Virus record (IMG/VR): IMGVR_UViG_3300007523_000008
Location: 1 to 64,000 of that record
Strand: one strand, 5' to 3'
From: a virus
Length of the DNA stretch: 64,000 nt
The notes under the pieces were generated by a model. That model was not told where the DNA came from, made no database searches, and was given only the letters and a program-made list of their open reading frames with translations. This document shows positions 7,893 to 16,160 of the stretch, one piece after another (positions within the stretch are counted from its first letter, which is position 1; the number at the start of each line of letters is the position of its first letter). The translations under genes and the position numbers were made by a program.

Positions 7893-8257
7893 AACTTTTT
7901 ATGTTTCTTGCTATGGAAATACTCAATTACCGTTGACCCAACGATTACGAGACCACACGCCACAATTAAACTAACTGCTAGTTGATTGTGTTGGGCATAC
8001 AACAAAAACTTTTCATACAGAGTTGGATCCGGCGCAGACATCGCCATTGTAGGAGTAATACCATCAACGAAGGAGTCCGAAGAGGACATCATCGCATTTA
8101 CGGTTGGATGAGCGGATTCACGTTTCTCCACTATACGACTATACCACCATGGTTCGGATGTCCACATGGTATTTAAAAATGATCCAAAAGCTGCAACGCC
8201 GGCGGCAAGCGCTGACCATCTGGCGACTCTTACGGCCGTGGGTGTTGATTTTGACAT
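7868..8257 (-). CDS. Two-TM membrane protein, holin candidate
   Basis: A 129-residue protein with two clear hydrophobic segments: residues ~13-32 (WSALAAGVAAFGSFL) and ~92-113 (LAVSLIVACGLVIVGSTVI). They are separated by a polar Met/Ser-rich loop, and the C-terminus is basic (FHSKKHKKFQ). Its 3' end overlaps the 3' end of the lysozyme gene on the other strand. Size, two membrane segments, charged C-terminus and the lysozyme neighbour fit a class II holin, but I see no family signature. A small virion membrane protein is the alternative. The ATATTTATA motif is four bases before its ATG. Confidence 0.6.
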   Translation of the reverse strand: MSKSTPTAVRVARWSALAAGVAAFGSFLNTMWTSEPWWYSRIVEKRESAHPTVNAMMSSSDSFVDGITPTMAMSAPDPTLYEKFLLYAQHNQLAVSLIVACGLVIVGSTVIEYFHSKKHKKFQSTLSER

Positions 8258-8260
8258 ATC

Positions 8261-8270
8261 TATAAATATT
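8261..8270 (-). promoter_or_regulatory. ATATTTATA motif before the two-TM gene
   Basis: The coding strand reads CCAATATTTATAGATATG. If it were a -10-like box, transcription would begin at or next to the start codon. Confidence 0.4.
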
Positions 8271-8308
8271 GGACGATTATACAGAAAGAAGCTTTTTTCT
8301 ATGGTTAT

Positions 8309-9893
8309 TTAACCGCATATCATCTCATATCTGAGGTGGCCACAGTCCCAAATACGATCATATCCAGCCTCTTGCATCAGCTGCCATTCGGTTTTAAGTG
8401 GATCACCGCCTGATTTTACAAGTGAGGATTTTGTAAAGTTGAATCTATGTAGTCGAGTTTGGGTTCCATTCAAATAAAAATATCCACATTGGGTTTTTCC
8501 GATGAGTGAGAATCCAAGTTTCTTATACATGTTTTCAGTTTCACTGGACCAACGTCTGTCGGCATATGTCAATATTTTTTTCGGTTGATGATTTTTTATA
8601 AAATATGACAACAATTTTCCAGCACCTCCGATTACATTGCGACTTGTTGCGTATCTATTTAATTCTATAAAATTTTTTTCTGATGATTTCCCCTTTGAAA
8701 TGTTTGGTTTGGAAAATGTCATAACCGCTACTAAGTTATTGCTTTCAAACAATCCTAATTTAATTTGAGATTTATCTTTTCCCTGTATATGAAATTCATC
8801 AAGAAATTTATTCTTTGTGCTGGGGTCGATTTCTTTAACTACACATTTTCGAGCAAATATAGAATTTGTTTCACGGATCCTAAAAATGCTTTTCAATTTT
8901 GATTCCACAACTTTTCTGTTATAAATCCATTCGTCTTCAAATATATGAATCATTCGTATTCCTTTAGAGACGGCATTTTCAGTTTTCCATAGATGGTATG
9001 ATTTTTCTTTTTTTCCAAAAATTTCTGAGTGATAGTATAGTCCATTGAACTCAATTGCTATTTTTTTGTTTGGTATGTATATGTCGATTTCTTTTCTATT
9101 GTCTAACATCTTTTGTGTATTTTCAATAATTTCTTCGTTTGGTAAAATCAATCGTATAAATTGTAATATTTCCGACTGCAGTTTGCTCTTGGTTTTTTTC
9201 CTAAACGGAGATTGAGCGTCTAATAGAAGTTGACTAAATTCTTTTTGTGTTTCTATACAGCTAAATTTTAATTCCTTCCCATCAGTTCGTATGTCAGATT
9301 CATTTGATAAAAATTTTACCCCTCTCTCCAAAAGTTTTTGTGTATATACATCTATGCTTCCATAGACTCGATCGAATACACAGGATCTACGGTGTCTAGG
9401 TTCACAAATTCCTTTAACTCTATATTCATTTAAACGGAACACAGCTTTCTTTCTCATCTTTTCTCGACTCTCATCGGAAAACTTGAATCCTAGAGTAGAT
9501 TTATTATGGCCGCTTAAATATTCTCTACCAAAGGGTTGATTGTATGATGAAATCTTGGTCTCTCCACCACACCCACACTTACACACCAATTTCATTCCGC
9601 TTAAGAGCTTTTCTGTAACATACGACTCTTTATTAGTTTTATGTTGTTTAATCAAATGAAAAGGCGGTGGATGTGTAAGTTTTATCATCTCCACACATCA
9701 AACATTTATATAGAGTTTTTCCTTCTTTCAATTTTTCCGCTTTTTTTGTGTTTACACGAAAATCTCCAAATTTTTCAATATACTCCACCGTAGTCATACC
9801 ATTGTGTTTATAATTAAGATGTGTGTGAATGCCATTGGACGGGTGCGTTTCTCTACAAATTTGACAGACTATTGGTTGAAGTATCCTTTTCAT
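8309..9893 (-). pseudogene. VSR-like free-standing homing endonuclease, frameshifted
   Basis: Two overlapping frames make one protein. From the ATG at 9893, 81 residues carry CQICRETHPSNGIHTHLNYKH and YKCLMCGDD zinc-finger parts. That frame stops at 9648, while the next frame continues as HLIKQHKTNKESY, CKCGCGGETK and a NUMOD-like FSDESREKMRKK. Then comes the nuclease core EIDIYIPNKKIAIEFNGLYYHSE, IHIFEDEW, and a C-terminal GNAT-like or DNA-binding part with LTYADRRWSSETE and GYDRIWDCGHLRY. Removing one T from the TTTT run at 9659-9662 joins the frames. It is homologous along the C-terminal half to the plus-strand gene at 13095. It lies just after the capsid terminator and carries its own T4-type late promoter box. 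It is a mobile gene; a homopolymer error or real decay would explain the break. Confidence 0.7.
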
Positions 9894-9904
9894 GTGTTAA
9901 ATGA

Positions 9905-9912
9905 TATTTATA
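9905..9912 (-). promoter_or_regulatory. T4-type late promoter box (TATAAATA) for the homing endonuclease
   Basis: The minus strand reads TATATAAATATCATTTAACACATG, with TATAAATA ending 11 bases before the ATG at 9893. This is the canonical T4 late -10 sequence in sense orientation. Most genes here have the reverse complement instead. Confidence 0.5.
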
Positions 9913-9960
9913 TATAACACAGAAGTCAATATTTATTTAGTAGATTCAAATATTTTTGGA

Positions 9961-9990
9961 CAAAAAAAGGGTGGCCTTTTCGGGCCACCC
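9961..9990 (-). terminator. Rho-independent terminator after the major capsid gene
   Basis: On the minus strand: GGGTGGCC, loop CGAAAA, GGCCACCC, then TTTTTTT. It has an eight-base-pair perfect GC-rich stem with a seven-T tract, 40 nt past the capsid stop. It is the clearest terminator in the window. Confidence 0.93.
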
Positions 9991-10029
9991 ATTTTGATAT
10001 AAACGATTAGGATTATCTGGAGTCTACTA

Positions 10030-11637
10030 TTAGACCTTATCCAAATCACCGATGATGATTTTTCCATAAAATTCCGGACGAAGCATCTTCTTAGCGTAAC
10101 GGGTCATTACTCCGCGACGTGGTGTGAAGTTAACTGGGTCATACACTAGAGGTGTTTGAATCAATGGAATGTAAGGAGCGTAAACAGCGCCGGTCTCGAG
10201 GAAGTTATTTCCACGGAAACCTACGAGCATTACGTTGTCAGTCATGTATGGGTTCTTGTAAACGGTCCAGCGATTGGAGAGAGCTCCAACCTTGGCCACG
10301 CCCATTGCGAACTTAGCCTGGTCACCATCAGTGTTGGTGGAGAATCCAGGGATAGATTCGATGATTGTTGCGACGTCAGGCGAGCAAACCAAGAAGTTAG
10401 CTCCACCACGAAGGGTGAGCTGGTGAATCTTGTTGGACACCTTTTGAATCTTGTTACCAAGAGTTTGGAACCATGTGCTCTTCACGTAAGCCGTACGGTT
10501 AGTAGCGGTGTCGATGAAAGAACGGGAACCTACGTCGAATTCCTTACCGATAGCAGCCGACCAGTAGTCGGTTGTTACGGCAGGAGCTGCTGTTACCAAC
10601 ATGTCAAGGATTTCGAGGTCGATTTCCATGGAGACGTATTCGGACAGAAGTGCTGTCAATTCTGCTTCAGCGTCGATTGAGTGGTAAGCGTTCAAGTCTT
10701 GAGCCAATTCTGGGGTCCAGACGGCTTTCAACTTACGTGTCTTAGCAACGATTGCCTCAGACTTCAACTCTAGGTTGACTTCTGGGATACCGATGTCGGT
10801 GTTGAGACCGGACGATCCAGCACTAGCTGTTGTGCCAGTGTCTTCAAAGTCGCCACGTGATGTGTCGGCAGGTTGGTTGTGATGAGCAACTGTTCCTGTA
10901 GAAGCACCGGAGACGGAACCGGAAACAACGAATACTACGTTTGTTCCAGATACGGACGTGAAGGCTGGGAAGAAATCTACGATGCCGGAACCGCTGACGG
11001 TAAAGGCGCGAGCACCATTAGCATCGAACGATGTAGCTGACAAGTCAGCTGTGACAGTCCAGATTTTGTTAGCAGCAACCGAAGCGCTGAGGTTAACATC
11101 GAAGTTAACGTCTTCATTTGAACCTGTGGCCCATGTGAAGGTGACGCCTGTAGCGGTTTGGTCATTGATTGTGTAACCGAAACGACCTTGGCCGTAAAGA
11201 CCATTTGTAGCGGAATCCGTAGAACCGAGCTTTGTTCCAGTACCACCGAACAGGGACTGTCCGTTGAATGCTGGTTTACCGGCTTGTGCTGTACCGTACT
11301 TGAAGTCCAAGTAGAACACGAGACCAGATGGGAGATTCATTGGTTGAACCGAAACGAATTCCTTAGCTGCGATTTCTGCGAACACACGACGAACCAATGG
11401 GAGAGCAACGCCGGCCCATTGTTCGGAGTTCGATGTTGTACCTGTACGGGTAGCTTCATCGATAAGTTGCTTTGCTTGATTCTCTAAAAGAATCGCCATG
11501 TGCGACTTGTCCATATCGGACTTGACGCCCTCGAGCAGTCCAGTCTTTTCCCACTTATTGACAAGGCCGCGGGTTTGGGCCATGAGCTGAACCATTGGGT
11601 TCGCTGTCTCACTGAGTAGTGATTTAATATCTGACAT
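10030..11637 (-). CDS. 23: Major capsid protein (gp23-like)
   Basis: A 535-residue protein (T4 gp23 has 521), directly downstream of the scaffold and followed by a strong terminator. N-terminal features match gp23: residues ~25-55 have NKWEKTGLLEG and ILLENQAKQLIDE (T4: NKWKPLLEGEG and IFENQEKDF), then PLVRRVFAEIAAKEFVSVQPM (T4: GMVRRAIPNLIAFDICGVQPM) and NLPSGLVFYL. The chain carries a predicted gp21 cut after Glu61 (LIDE|A), which would remove a propeptide close in size to the 65 residues cut in T4. A Ser/Thr-rich insertion at residues ~135-275 may form a surface domain. The end (RRGVMTRYAKKMLRPEFYGKI) is typical of the family. An AAGGAAA ribosome site is 10 nt before the ATG. Confidence 0.93.
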   Translation of the reverse strand: MSDIKSLLSETANPMVQLMAQTRGLVNKWEKTGLLEGVKSDMDKSHMAILLENQAKQLIDEATRTGTTSNSEQWAGVALPLVRRVFAEIAAKEFVSVQPMNLPSGLVFYLDFKYGTAQAGKPAFNGQSLFGGTGTKLGSTDSATNGLYGQGRFGYTINDQTATGVTFTWATGSNEDVNFDVNLSASVAANKIWTVTADLSATSFDANGARAFTVSGSGIVDFFPAFTSVSGTNVVFVVSGSVSGASTGTVAHHNQPADTSRGDFEDTGTTASAGSSGLNTDIGIPEVNLELKSEAIVAKTRKLKAVWTPELAQDLNAYHSIDAEAELTALLSEYVSMEIDLEILDMLVTAAPAVTTDYWSAAIGKEFDVGSRSFIDTATNRTAYVKSTWFQTLGNKIQKVSNKIHQLTLRGGANFLVCSPDVATIIESIPGFSTNTDGDQAKFAMGVAKVGALSNRWTVYKNPYMTDNVMLVGFRGNNFLETGAVYAPYIPLIQTPLVYDPVNFTPRRGVMTRYAKKMLRPEFYGKIIIGDLDKV

Positions 11638-11660
11638 AATTTTTTGTTTCCTTTTAAGGG

Positions 11661-12923
11661 TTATTTGATACGAATACCGGCCAATTTTTGGAAGCGGGAT
11701 GCCATTTCGGCTCCCTCTGTCAATAATGCAGCAGGCTTTGTCGGTTTGGTTGATGCAACTGTTTTCGATGCGAGACCTTCAGTGATGCTCTTAACCGTGG
11801 CCTTCGTGGAAGGCTTGGTCTTGACACCGAAATTAAGCGACTCAGACAACGTAGCGTAGATGAGTTTGGCTTCACGAACCGATTTCGTGAGGTCAAATGA
11901 TTCAATAACACTGAGTTTTTGCTCGTTCGTGAGGCTGGTCTTCTTGAACAACTTGTTCGTGTAGAGCAACTTCGCGTTGAGCAGGTTAACTTCATTGATG
12001 CGGTCCCGTAAATACTGAACAGTGTTACGGTATTCTTGTAATTCCGCTTTCAAGGAAATGTTTTCTTTCATCCATGGTTCTTTATTACCACGGTCTTCTT
12101 TATCTTCTTTTTCCTCTTCCATGTCGTCTTCCTCGTCATCTTCGTCATTATCGTCAGATTCAAAGAGACCGGAGAGGTCAATTTCTTCGTCTTCTTCACA
12201 AACTGCTGGGGCAGCTGGCGCCTCTTGTGGTGCGCCACTTAGTTGTGGTTCGGACAATTCGGATGAAGTAGCTTGATGAACTTCGTTTTCAAGTTCTTTT
12301 AGAATTTCATCGAGCGTTTGATCGTCGATTTCGTCTTCAGCGTCTACTTCTTTAAGTGGGGAGGTGCCGGAGTCGGTCTTCTTCAAGCCTTGGGAAACTT
12401 CCTTCGAAGCTCCTTGTGGGTCTTTGGAGATAGAGGCGACTTCACGGTCAACAATGGTTTTTCCAGCTGTCTTCTCATGTGGTTCACCAGCGGTCAAGCT
12501 TGTAGCAGCCTTTTTAAAGGTCTTTGCTACTGTAGGACCCTGTGGGTCTTCCGTCTTGTGTCCGGTTGGAGCACCTTTAAGAGCGACATCTGTGTCTTCA
12601 CACATGTTTTGATCCACTGAGTCTGGGTTTCCAGCACCAAATGGTTGATATTCTTCGAGTGATTCCTCATCATCGAATGAAGGCTCTTGTGGAGCAACTT
12701 CACCTTCTGGTGGGGCGACGTCGAAGGCTGCTGGGGCTTCAACTGGTAGAGCTGGAGCTTCAAGACTTTCTTCGTCGTCACTGATTTCTTGCTGGAGCTT
12801 TGCAGACAGCATACTTTGAAGTTTAGGCGTGAAAGCCTCTTCAAGAGCTGCGCGAGCGTTGGCAAGAGCTGTTGCTCGGACTGCTTTCGCGTCGGCAATG
12901 GCTGCTTTTAATAGTTCTGACAT
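11661..12923 (-). CDS. 22: Prohead core scaffold (gp22-like)
   Basis: A 420-residue, strongly acidic helical protein directly upstream of the capsid gene, the place of T4 gp22. The N-terminus (MSELLKAAIADAKAVRATALANARAALEEAFTP) and C-terminus (TNEQKLSVIESFDLTKSVREAKLIYATLSES... MASRFQKLAGIRIK) match the scaffold pattern of long charged helices with a capsid-binding tail. The middle (residues ~40-270) is low-complexity Glu/Asp/Pro/Ala, including a run of more than 20 acidic residues around nt 12100-12160. It is longer than T4 gp22 (269 residues). In T4 the core is digested by gp21 during maturation. An AAAGGAA site precedes the ATG. Confidence 0.85.
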   Translation of the reverse strand: MSELLKAAIADAKAVRATALANARAALEEAFTPKLQSMLSAKLQQEISDDEESLEAPALPVEAPAAFDVAPPEGEVAPQEPSFDDEESLEEYQPFGAGNPDSVDQNMCEDTDVALKGAPTGHKTEDPQGPTVAKTFKKAATSLTAGEPHEKTAGKTIVDREVASISKDPQGASKEVSQGLKKTDSGTSPLKEVDAEDEIDDQTLDEILKELENEVHQATSSELSEPQLSGAPQEAPAAPAVCEEDEEIDLSGLFESDDNDEDDEEDDMEEEKEDKEDRGNKEPWMKENISLKAELQEYRNTVQYLRDRINEVNLLNAKLLYTNKLFKKTSLTNEQKLSVIESFDLTKSVREAKLIYATLSESLNFGVKTKPSTKATVKSITEGLASKTVASTKPTKPAALLTEGAEMASRFQKLAGIRIK

Positions 12924-13094
12924 AGTTTTTGTATTCCTTTATTAAGGTGAAGCTATTAGAACTTCAAAAGTGGTTAAATCTCACTCGCGCCAAATAGTTA
13001 GCGCATTTTGTAATGATAAATAGTTAAAATATGTAAAAACTTGATTTTTTTAAAGAAAATATCAATAGTTATTTAGTAATAGCAGAGGCAAAAC
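12924..13094. other. Divergent intergenic region between scaffold and homing endonuclease
   Basis: 171 nt between two outward-reading genes. It holds the scaffold ribosome site (AAAGGAA near 12935), a short inverted repeat GCGC..GCGC (about 12987-13004) and a GATAAATA box at 13015-13022 facing the plus-strand gene. I see no coding frame. Confidence 0.5.
13015..13022 (+). promoter_or_regulatory. T4-type late promoter box (GATAAATA) for the plus-strand homing endonuclease
   Basis: GATAAATA lies 73 nt upstream of the ATG at 13095, in sense orientation. It resembles the NATAAATA late boxes of T4-like phages. The long leader lowers confidence. Confidence 0.35.
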
Positions 13095-14741
13095 ATGATA
13101 ACATTAACTTGTAAAAATTGCGGCGAAACATTTCAATCGAGAAAATCATCCAAGACACACTGTTCTAATATGTGCTTCTCAGAGTGGAGAAAAAAGCCGC
13201 AAGTGATAATAGAAACAAACCGTCGCCGGGAAGAAACCACCGTTGCAAAATATGGGGTAAAAAATGTTGCGATGGCTCAGTCGTCTATAGAAAAGGCAAA
13301 GAAAACATGCTTGGAAAAATATGGATGTATATCTCCAACATTGAATGTGGACATAAGAAAAAAACAAATTGTGACATGTGTAGAAAAATATGGAGAGGAT
13401 AATCCTCAAAAAAATAAAGATGTACAATTTCGACAGAGGCAAACACTATTGAAAAATTTTGGCGTTATTGTACCACTAAAGTCTAAGGTAATCTTAGATA
13501 GGATGCAGAAAACAAATCTTGCGAAGTTCGGTGTAGATAATCCATTAAAATCTAAGAAAATTCAAAAAAGAATTAAAAAAACAAATTTTAAAAAATACGG
13601 AACAACGGTCCCAATCAGAAACGCTGATGTGAAAATTCGCCAAAAAGCTACACTTTCACAAACATATTATTTCCAAATAAAAAAACGGTTGGAAGAAAAA
13701 GGGATAGTTCCGCTCTTCAAAGTTGAAGAGTATACTAATATGGTTGGTTACAAGGAATATACTTTTCAGTGTGAAAAATGCAAAAATAAATTTCAAGACT
13801 GTTTAAATCACGGTCACGTTCCACGGTGTACTACTTGCTATCCAACAAATAATAATTCATTATTAGAAAGAGAGGTAAAGGAATTTTTAGAGACTATAGT
13901 TGGAAAAGATGATATAGAAGAAAAAAATAGAACGATACTTTCCGGCCTCGAACTAGATTTTTTAATAAAGTCAAAAAATATTGCTATTGAAGTGAATGGA
14001 AATTACTGGCACTCCGAATTGAACGGTAAAAAATATAAAAATTATCATATCAATAAGACCCAACGGTGTGAGAAACTGGGTATTCATCTTTTGCACATTT
14101 TTGAAGATGAATGGATTAATAAAAGAAATATTATCGAAGACAGAATCCGTCGAATTGTAGGATATGCTACGTCAGAAAATATATACGCTAGACAATGTGA
14201 TATAAAATTAATCACGTCAAAGGAGTCAAACGCTTTTTTAGAAAAAACACACCTCCAAGGAGGAGATAAATCATCTATACGCTACGGGGCTTATTATGAA
14301 AATTCTTTAATTGGAGTAATTACATTCGGGAAACCTCGCATCGCATTGGGTAATAAATTTTATTCTAAAGATGAATATGAATTGTGTCGATTTTGTACAA
14401 CCGGCACCGTTGTTGGGCTTCTATCGAGATTTGTGAGCCGGTTTATTTCTGATCATTCGCCACAGAAAATAACAACATATGCTGATAGGCGATTTTCGAC
14501 AAAATCTAAATGTGCATATTCAAGGGTTGGTTTCGTGTTTGATAAAGAAACACAGCCAAACTACTGGTATCTAAATAAGAGGTATTCAATTCGTGAACAC
14601 CGTTTTAAATATAGAAAGTCTGAATTAAAAAGAATATTAGGTTCCTTTGACAGTACATTGACTGAGTGGGAAAATATGAAAACCGCTGGGTTTGATAGAA
14701 TATGGGATTGTGGTAATTTAAAGTATGTCTGGAATACGTGA
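13095..14741 (+). CDS. Free-standing VSR-like homing endonuclease, Hef-type
   Basis: A 548-residue protein on the plus strand inside the head operon. The N-terminus has a zinc finger (CKNCGETFQSR...HCSNMC). Residues ~45-190 carry repeated units of the form KYG-x-N/T-P (KYGVKNVA, KYGCISPTLN, KYGEDNPQK, KFGVDNPLKS, KYGTTVPIRN), DNA-binding repeats often seen in phage homing endonucleases. A second CxxC pair follows (CEKCKN...CTTC). The nuclease core is LDFLIKSKNIAIEVNGNYWHSE with LHIFEDEW. The C-terminus (HLQGGDKSSIRYGAYYE, TTYADRRFSTKS, FDRIWDCGNL) is homologous to the 8309-9893 gene. It resembles the hef-like endonucleases of T4-like phages. The ribosome site is AGAGG. Its 3' end overlaps the FeoA-like gene by 24 nt. 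Confidence 0.85.
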   Translation: MITLTCKNCGETFQSRKSSKTHCSNMCFSEWRKKPQVIIETNRRREETTVAKYGVKNVAMAQSSIEKAKKTCLEKYGCISPTLNVDIRKKQIVTCVEKYGEDNPQKNKDVQFRQRQTLLKNFGVIVPLKSKVILDRMQKTNLAKFGVDNPLKSKKIQKRIKKTNFKKYGTTVPIRNADVKIRQKATLSQTYYFQIKKRLEEKGIVPLFKVEEYTNMVGYKEYTFQCEKCKNKFQDCLNHGHVPRCTTCYPTNNNSLLEREVKEFLETIVGKDDIEEKNRTILSGLELDFLIKSKNIAIEVNGNYWHSELNGKKYKNYHINKTQRCEKLGIHLLHIFEDEWINKRNIIEDRIRRIVGYATSENIYARQCDIKLITSKESNAFLEKTHLQGGDKSSIRYGAYYENSLIGVITFGKPRIALGNKFYSKDEYELCRFCTTGTVVGLLSRFVSRFISDHSPQKITTYADRRFSTKSKCAYSRVGFVFDKETQPNYWYLNKRYSIREHRFKYRKSELKRILGSFDSTLTEWENMKTAGFDRIWDCGNLKYVWNT

Positions 14742-14960
14742 CTCAATAGCAAGGATTTTTCCCGCGCCGTCGTGATTTAATACCAACCGAACGCCATTTA
14801 CATTGAATAGGAATGGACCATTGCCAGAGATTTTAACAATCTCACAGTCTTCATTGAATCCAAATTCACGGACTCGAGTTTGAAAATCAATAGTTCCGAG
14901 AATTGTCAATATGCGGTATCGTGCACCAATCGCCATCTGACAAATTGGTTTGATTACCAT
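14718..14960 (-). CDS. FeoA-like SH3-fold small protein
   Basis: An 80-residue protein in the head-assembly operon. The order of motifs follows the FeoA domain: a strand (ARYRILTILG), then TRVREFGFNEDCEIVKIS (FeoA: RLLELGLTPGAEIEVL), GPFLFNVNGVRLVLNHDGAGKI (FeoA: GPxxxxVxGxxxALxxxxAxxI). In bacteria FeoA is a cytosolic partner of the FeoB iron transporter and also occurs fused to DtxR-type regulators. Nothing nearby suggests iron transport, so the fold may be used here for protein-protein contact. It is separated from the next upstream gene by 24 nt. Confidence 0.65.
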   Translation of the reverse strand: MVIKPICQMAIGARYRILTILGTIDFQTRVREFGFNEDCEIVKISGNGPFLFNVNGVRLVLNHDGAGKILAIESRIPDIL

Positions 14961-14984
14961 GATAAGGAGAACTTAGTTCTTCTT

Positions 14985-15443
14985 TTACTCTCTCATCGGC
15001 GACTGTGCGCCAGCAGAAAGAGAATCCATCTCACCCTCACTAGCCTCAATTTTTGATTCTGCTACATTATCCTTAATATCAAAATATCGATTTAGTACAT
15101 GTCCCATGTCTTCGTAAAGAGCTTCCATACGTTGTTCAACCACGTAACTCTCACGGGCGAGTTTTCCAAATTCACCACTGCAACGGCTGAGTTCCTTCAT
15201 ATTACGGCCGACTGTATTTTTATCAAACATATCTCCGGTTTCGTTCATGGTGAAACGCTCAGCTGATTTGGCAATCTCCTGTAGGGTCTGTGCAATTTCC
15301 ATAAGATTTTGTTCACGTCGAAGCGCCTTACCATACTCGTTGTATTTACCAATCATTTCAAGAGCGGCCTTCTTTTCTTCGAGGGACCAGTCATTTTGTT
15401 TGTTTGCGAATCCTTCTACGAGATTTCTTAGTTTCATGTTCAT
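14985..15443 (-). CDS. Helical head-module protein with LVE-type N-terminus
   Basis: A 152-residue, almost fully helical protein between the FeoA-like and the Ala/Glu-rich core-like genes. The N-terminus MNMKLRNLVEGF contains LVE|G, a fit to the gp21 cleavage rule (L/I-x-E before a small residue). The rest (KKAALEMIGKYNEYGKALRREQNLMEIAQTLQEI, EQRMEALYEDMGHVLNRYFDI) is amphipathic helix. It could play the role of a T4 prohead core protein (gp67/gp68 lie at this place in T4), but there is no recognisable sequence match. AAGGAT lies upstream of the ATG. Family unknown. Confidence 0.75.
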   Translation of the reverse strand: MNMKLRNLVEGFANKQNDWSLEEKKAALEMIGKYNEYGKALRREQNLMEIAQTLQEIAKSAERFTMNETGDMFDKNTVGRNMKELSRCSGEFGKLARESYVVEQRMEALYEDMGHVLNRYFDIKDNVAESKIEASEGEMDSLSAGAQSPMRE

Positions 15444-15463
15444 TTGTAATCCTTATGGGTAAA

Positions 15464-16144
15464 TTATGCTGGTGCCTGTTGTTTTCCTATCATGCCACCC
15501 ATCGATGAGAGCAGCTCGGCGACTCCTGGAATATTCTTAAAAGGAATCATTTCGTCTGAAAAATTCTGGAATTCTTCTTGGTCCTGTATTTTTAGCTTCT
15601 GAACCATCTCGGTTGCTAGAGAGTCAATCGTGTTGGTTTTCTGTGCCGAGTCTACAAGTTTTCCAAGAAGGAAACTGGTTCCACCATTTGAATTTAGGTG
15701 TACATAAGATTGCGTTTCGAGTTCCTTTTCAGCTTCACCTTTTTCAGCCTTAGCCTTCTCCAACTCAGCTTTAGCTTTTAGAGCATCATCTTGCGCTTGG
15801 GAGACTTCTTCCCCAGAGTCTTCTGCTGGAGGGGCTTCTTGACCTTGCGGGGCTTGTGGGGCTTTCGGGGCTTCTTGATTGGCAAAAGCGTTGCCGGTTC
15901 CCCGTGGAGGATTTGCCTTTGGCTCGGTTGGACTGCTGGCCGGTTCTTGCTGAGCATCTGCTCCATCCATTTCTGTATCTTGTTCATCAGGTTCTTTAAC
16001 ATCGTTTTGTGCCTCTAGTTTAAGGGTTCTCTTCTTAGACTCTGCAAGCATTCCCCAACTTAAATCGAGGCGGCCAGTTGTTGTCTTGCTTGAAATCTGA
16101 CGTAAGATTTCTTTAAAATTTGGATTGGTTTTGAAGTCACTCAT
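15464..16144 (-). CDS. Low-complexity prohead-core-like protein
   Basis: A 226-residue protein. The N-terminal ~40 residues (FKEILRQISSKTTTGRLDLSWGMLAESKK) are conserved-looking and hold MLAE|S, a candidate gp21 site. Residues ~45-130 are Pro/Ala/Gln/Glu-rich low complexity (KAPQAPQGQEAPPAEDSG). Residues ~110-150 are a Lys/Glu/Ala helix (KAELEKAKAEKGEAEKEL), and the C-terminus is a globular helix pair ending QNFSDEMIPFKNIPGVAELL. Position between protease and scaffold, acidity and a cleavage-like site suggest a prohead core component. This is inference; I do not recognise the family. The ATATTTATA motif is three bases before the ATG. Confidence 0.7.
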   Translation of the reverse strand: MSDFKTNPNFKEILRQISSKTTTGRLDLSWGMLAESKKRTLKLEAQNDVKEPDEQDTEMDGADAQQEPASSPTEPKANPPRGTGNAFANQEAPKAPQAPQGQEAPPAEDSGEEVSQAQDDALKAKAELEKAKAEKGEAEKELETQSYVHLNSNGGTSFLLGKLVDSAQKTNTIDSLATEMVQKLKIQDQEEFQNFSDEMIPFKNIPGVAELLSSMGGMIGKQQAPA

Positions 16145-16146
16145 GG

Positions 16147-16156
16147 TTATAAATAT
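16147..16156 (-). promoter_or_regulatory. ATATTTATA motif before the core-like protein
   Basis: The coding strand reads CCATATTTATAACCATG. The spacing to the start is almost the same as at the lysozyme on the other strand (CATATTTATACCCGTG). Confidence 0.45.
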
Positions 16157-16160
16157 GGAA

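Noticed and set aside
12022-12276. Ser-rich plus-strand ORF over the scaffold
   Set aside because: Antisense of the Glu/Asp run of gp22.
14718-14960. Iron uptake operon
   Set aside because: Only a FeoA-like domain is present; no FeoB, regulator or Fur-box-like site nearby.
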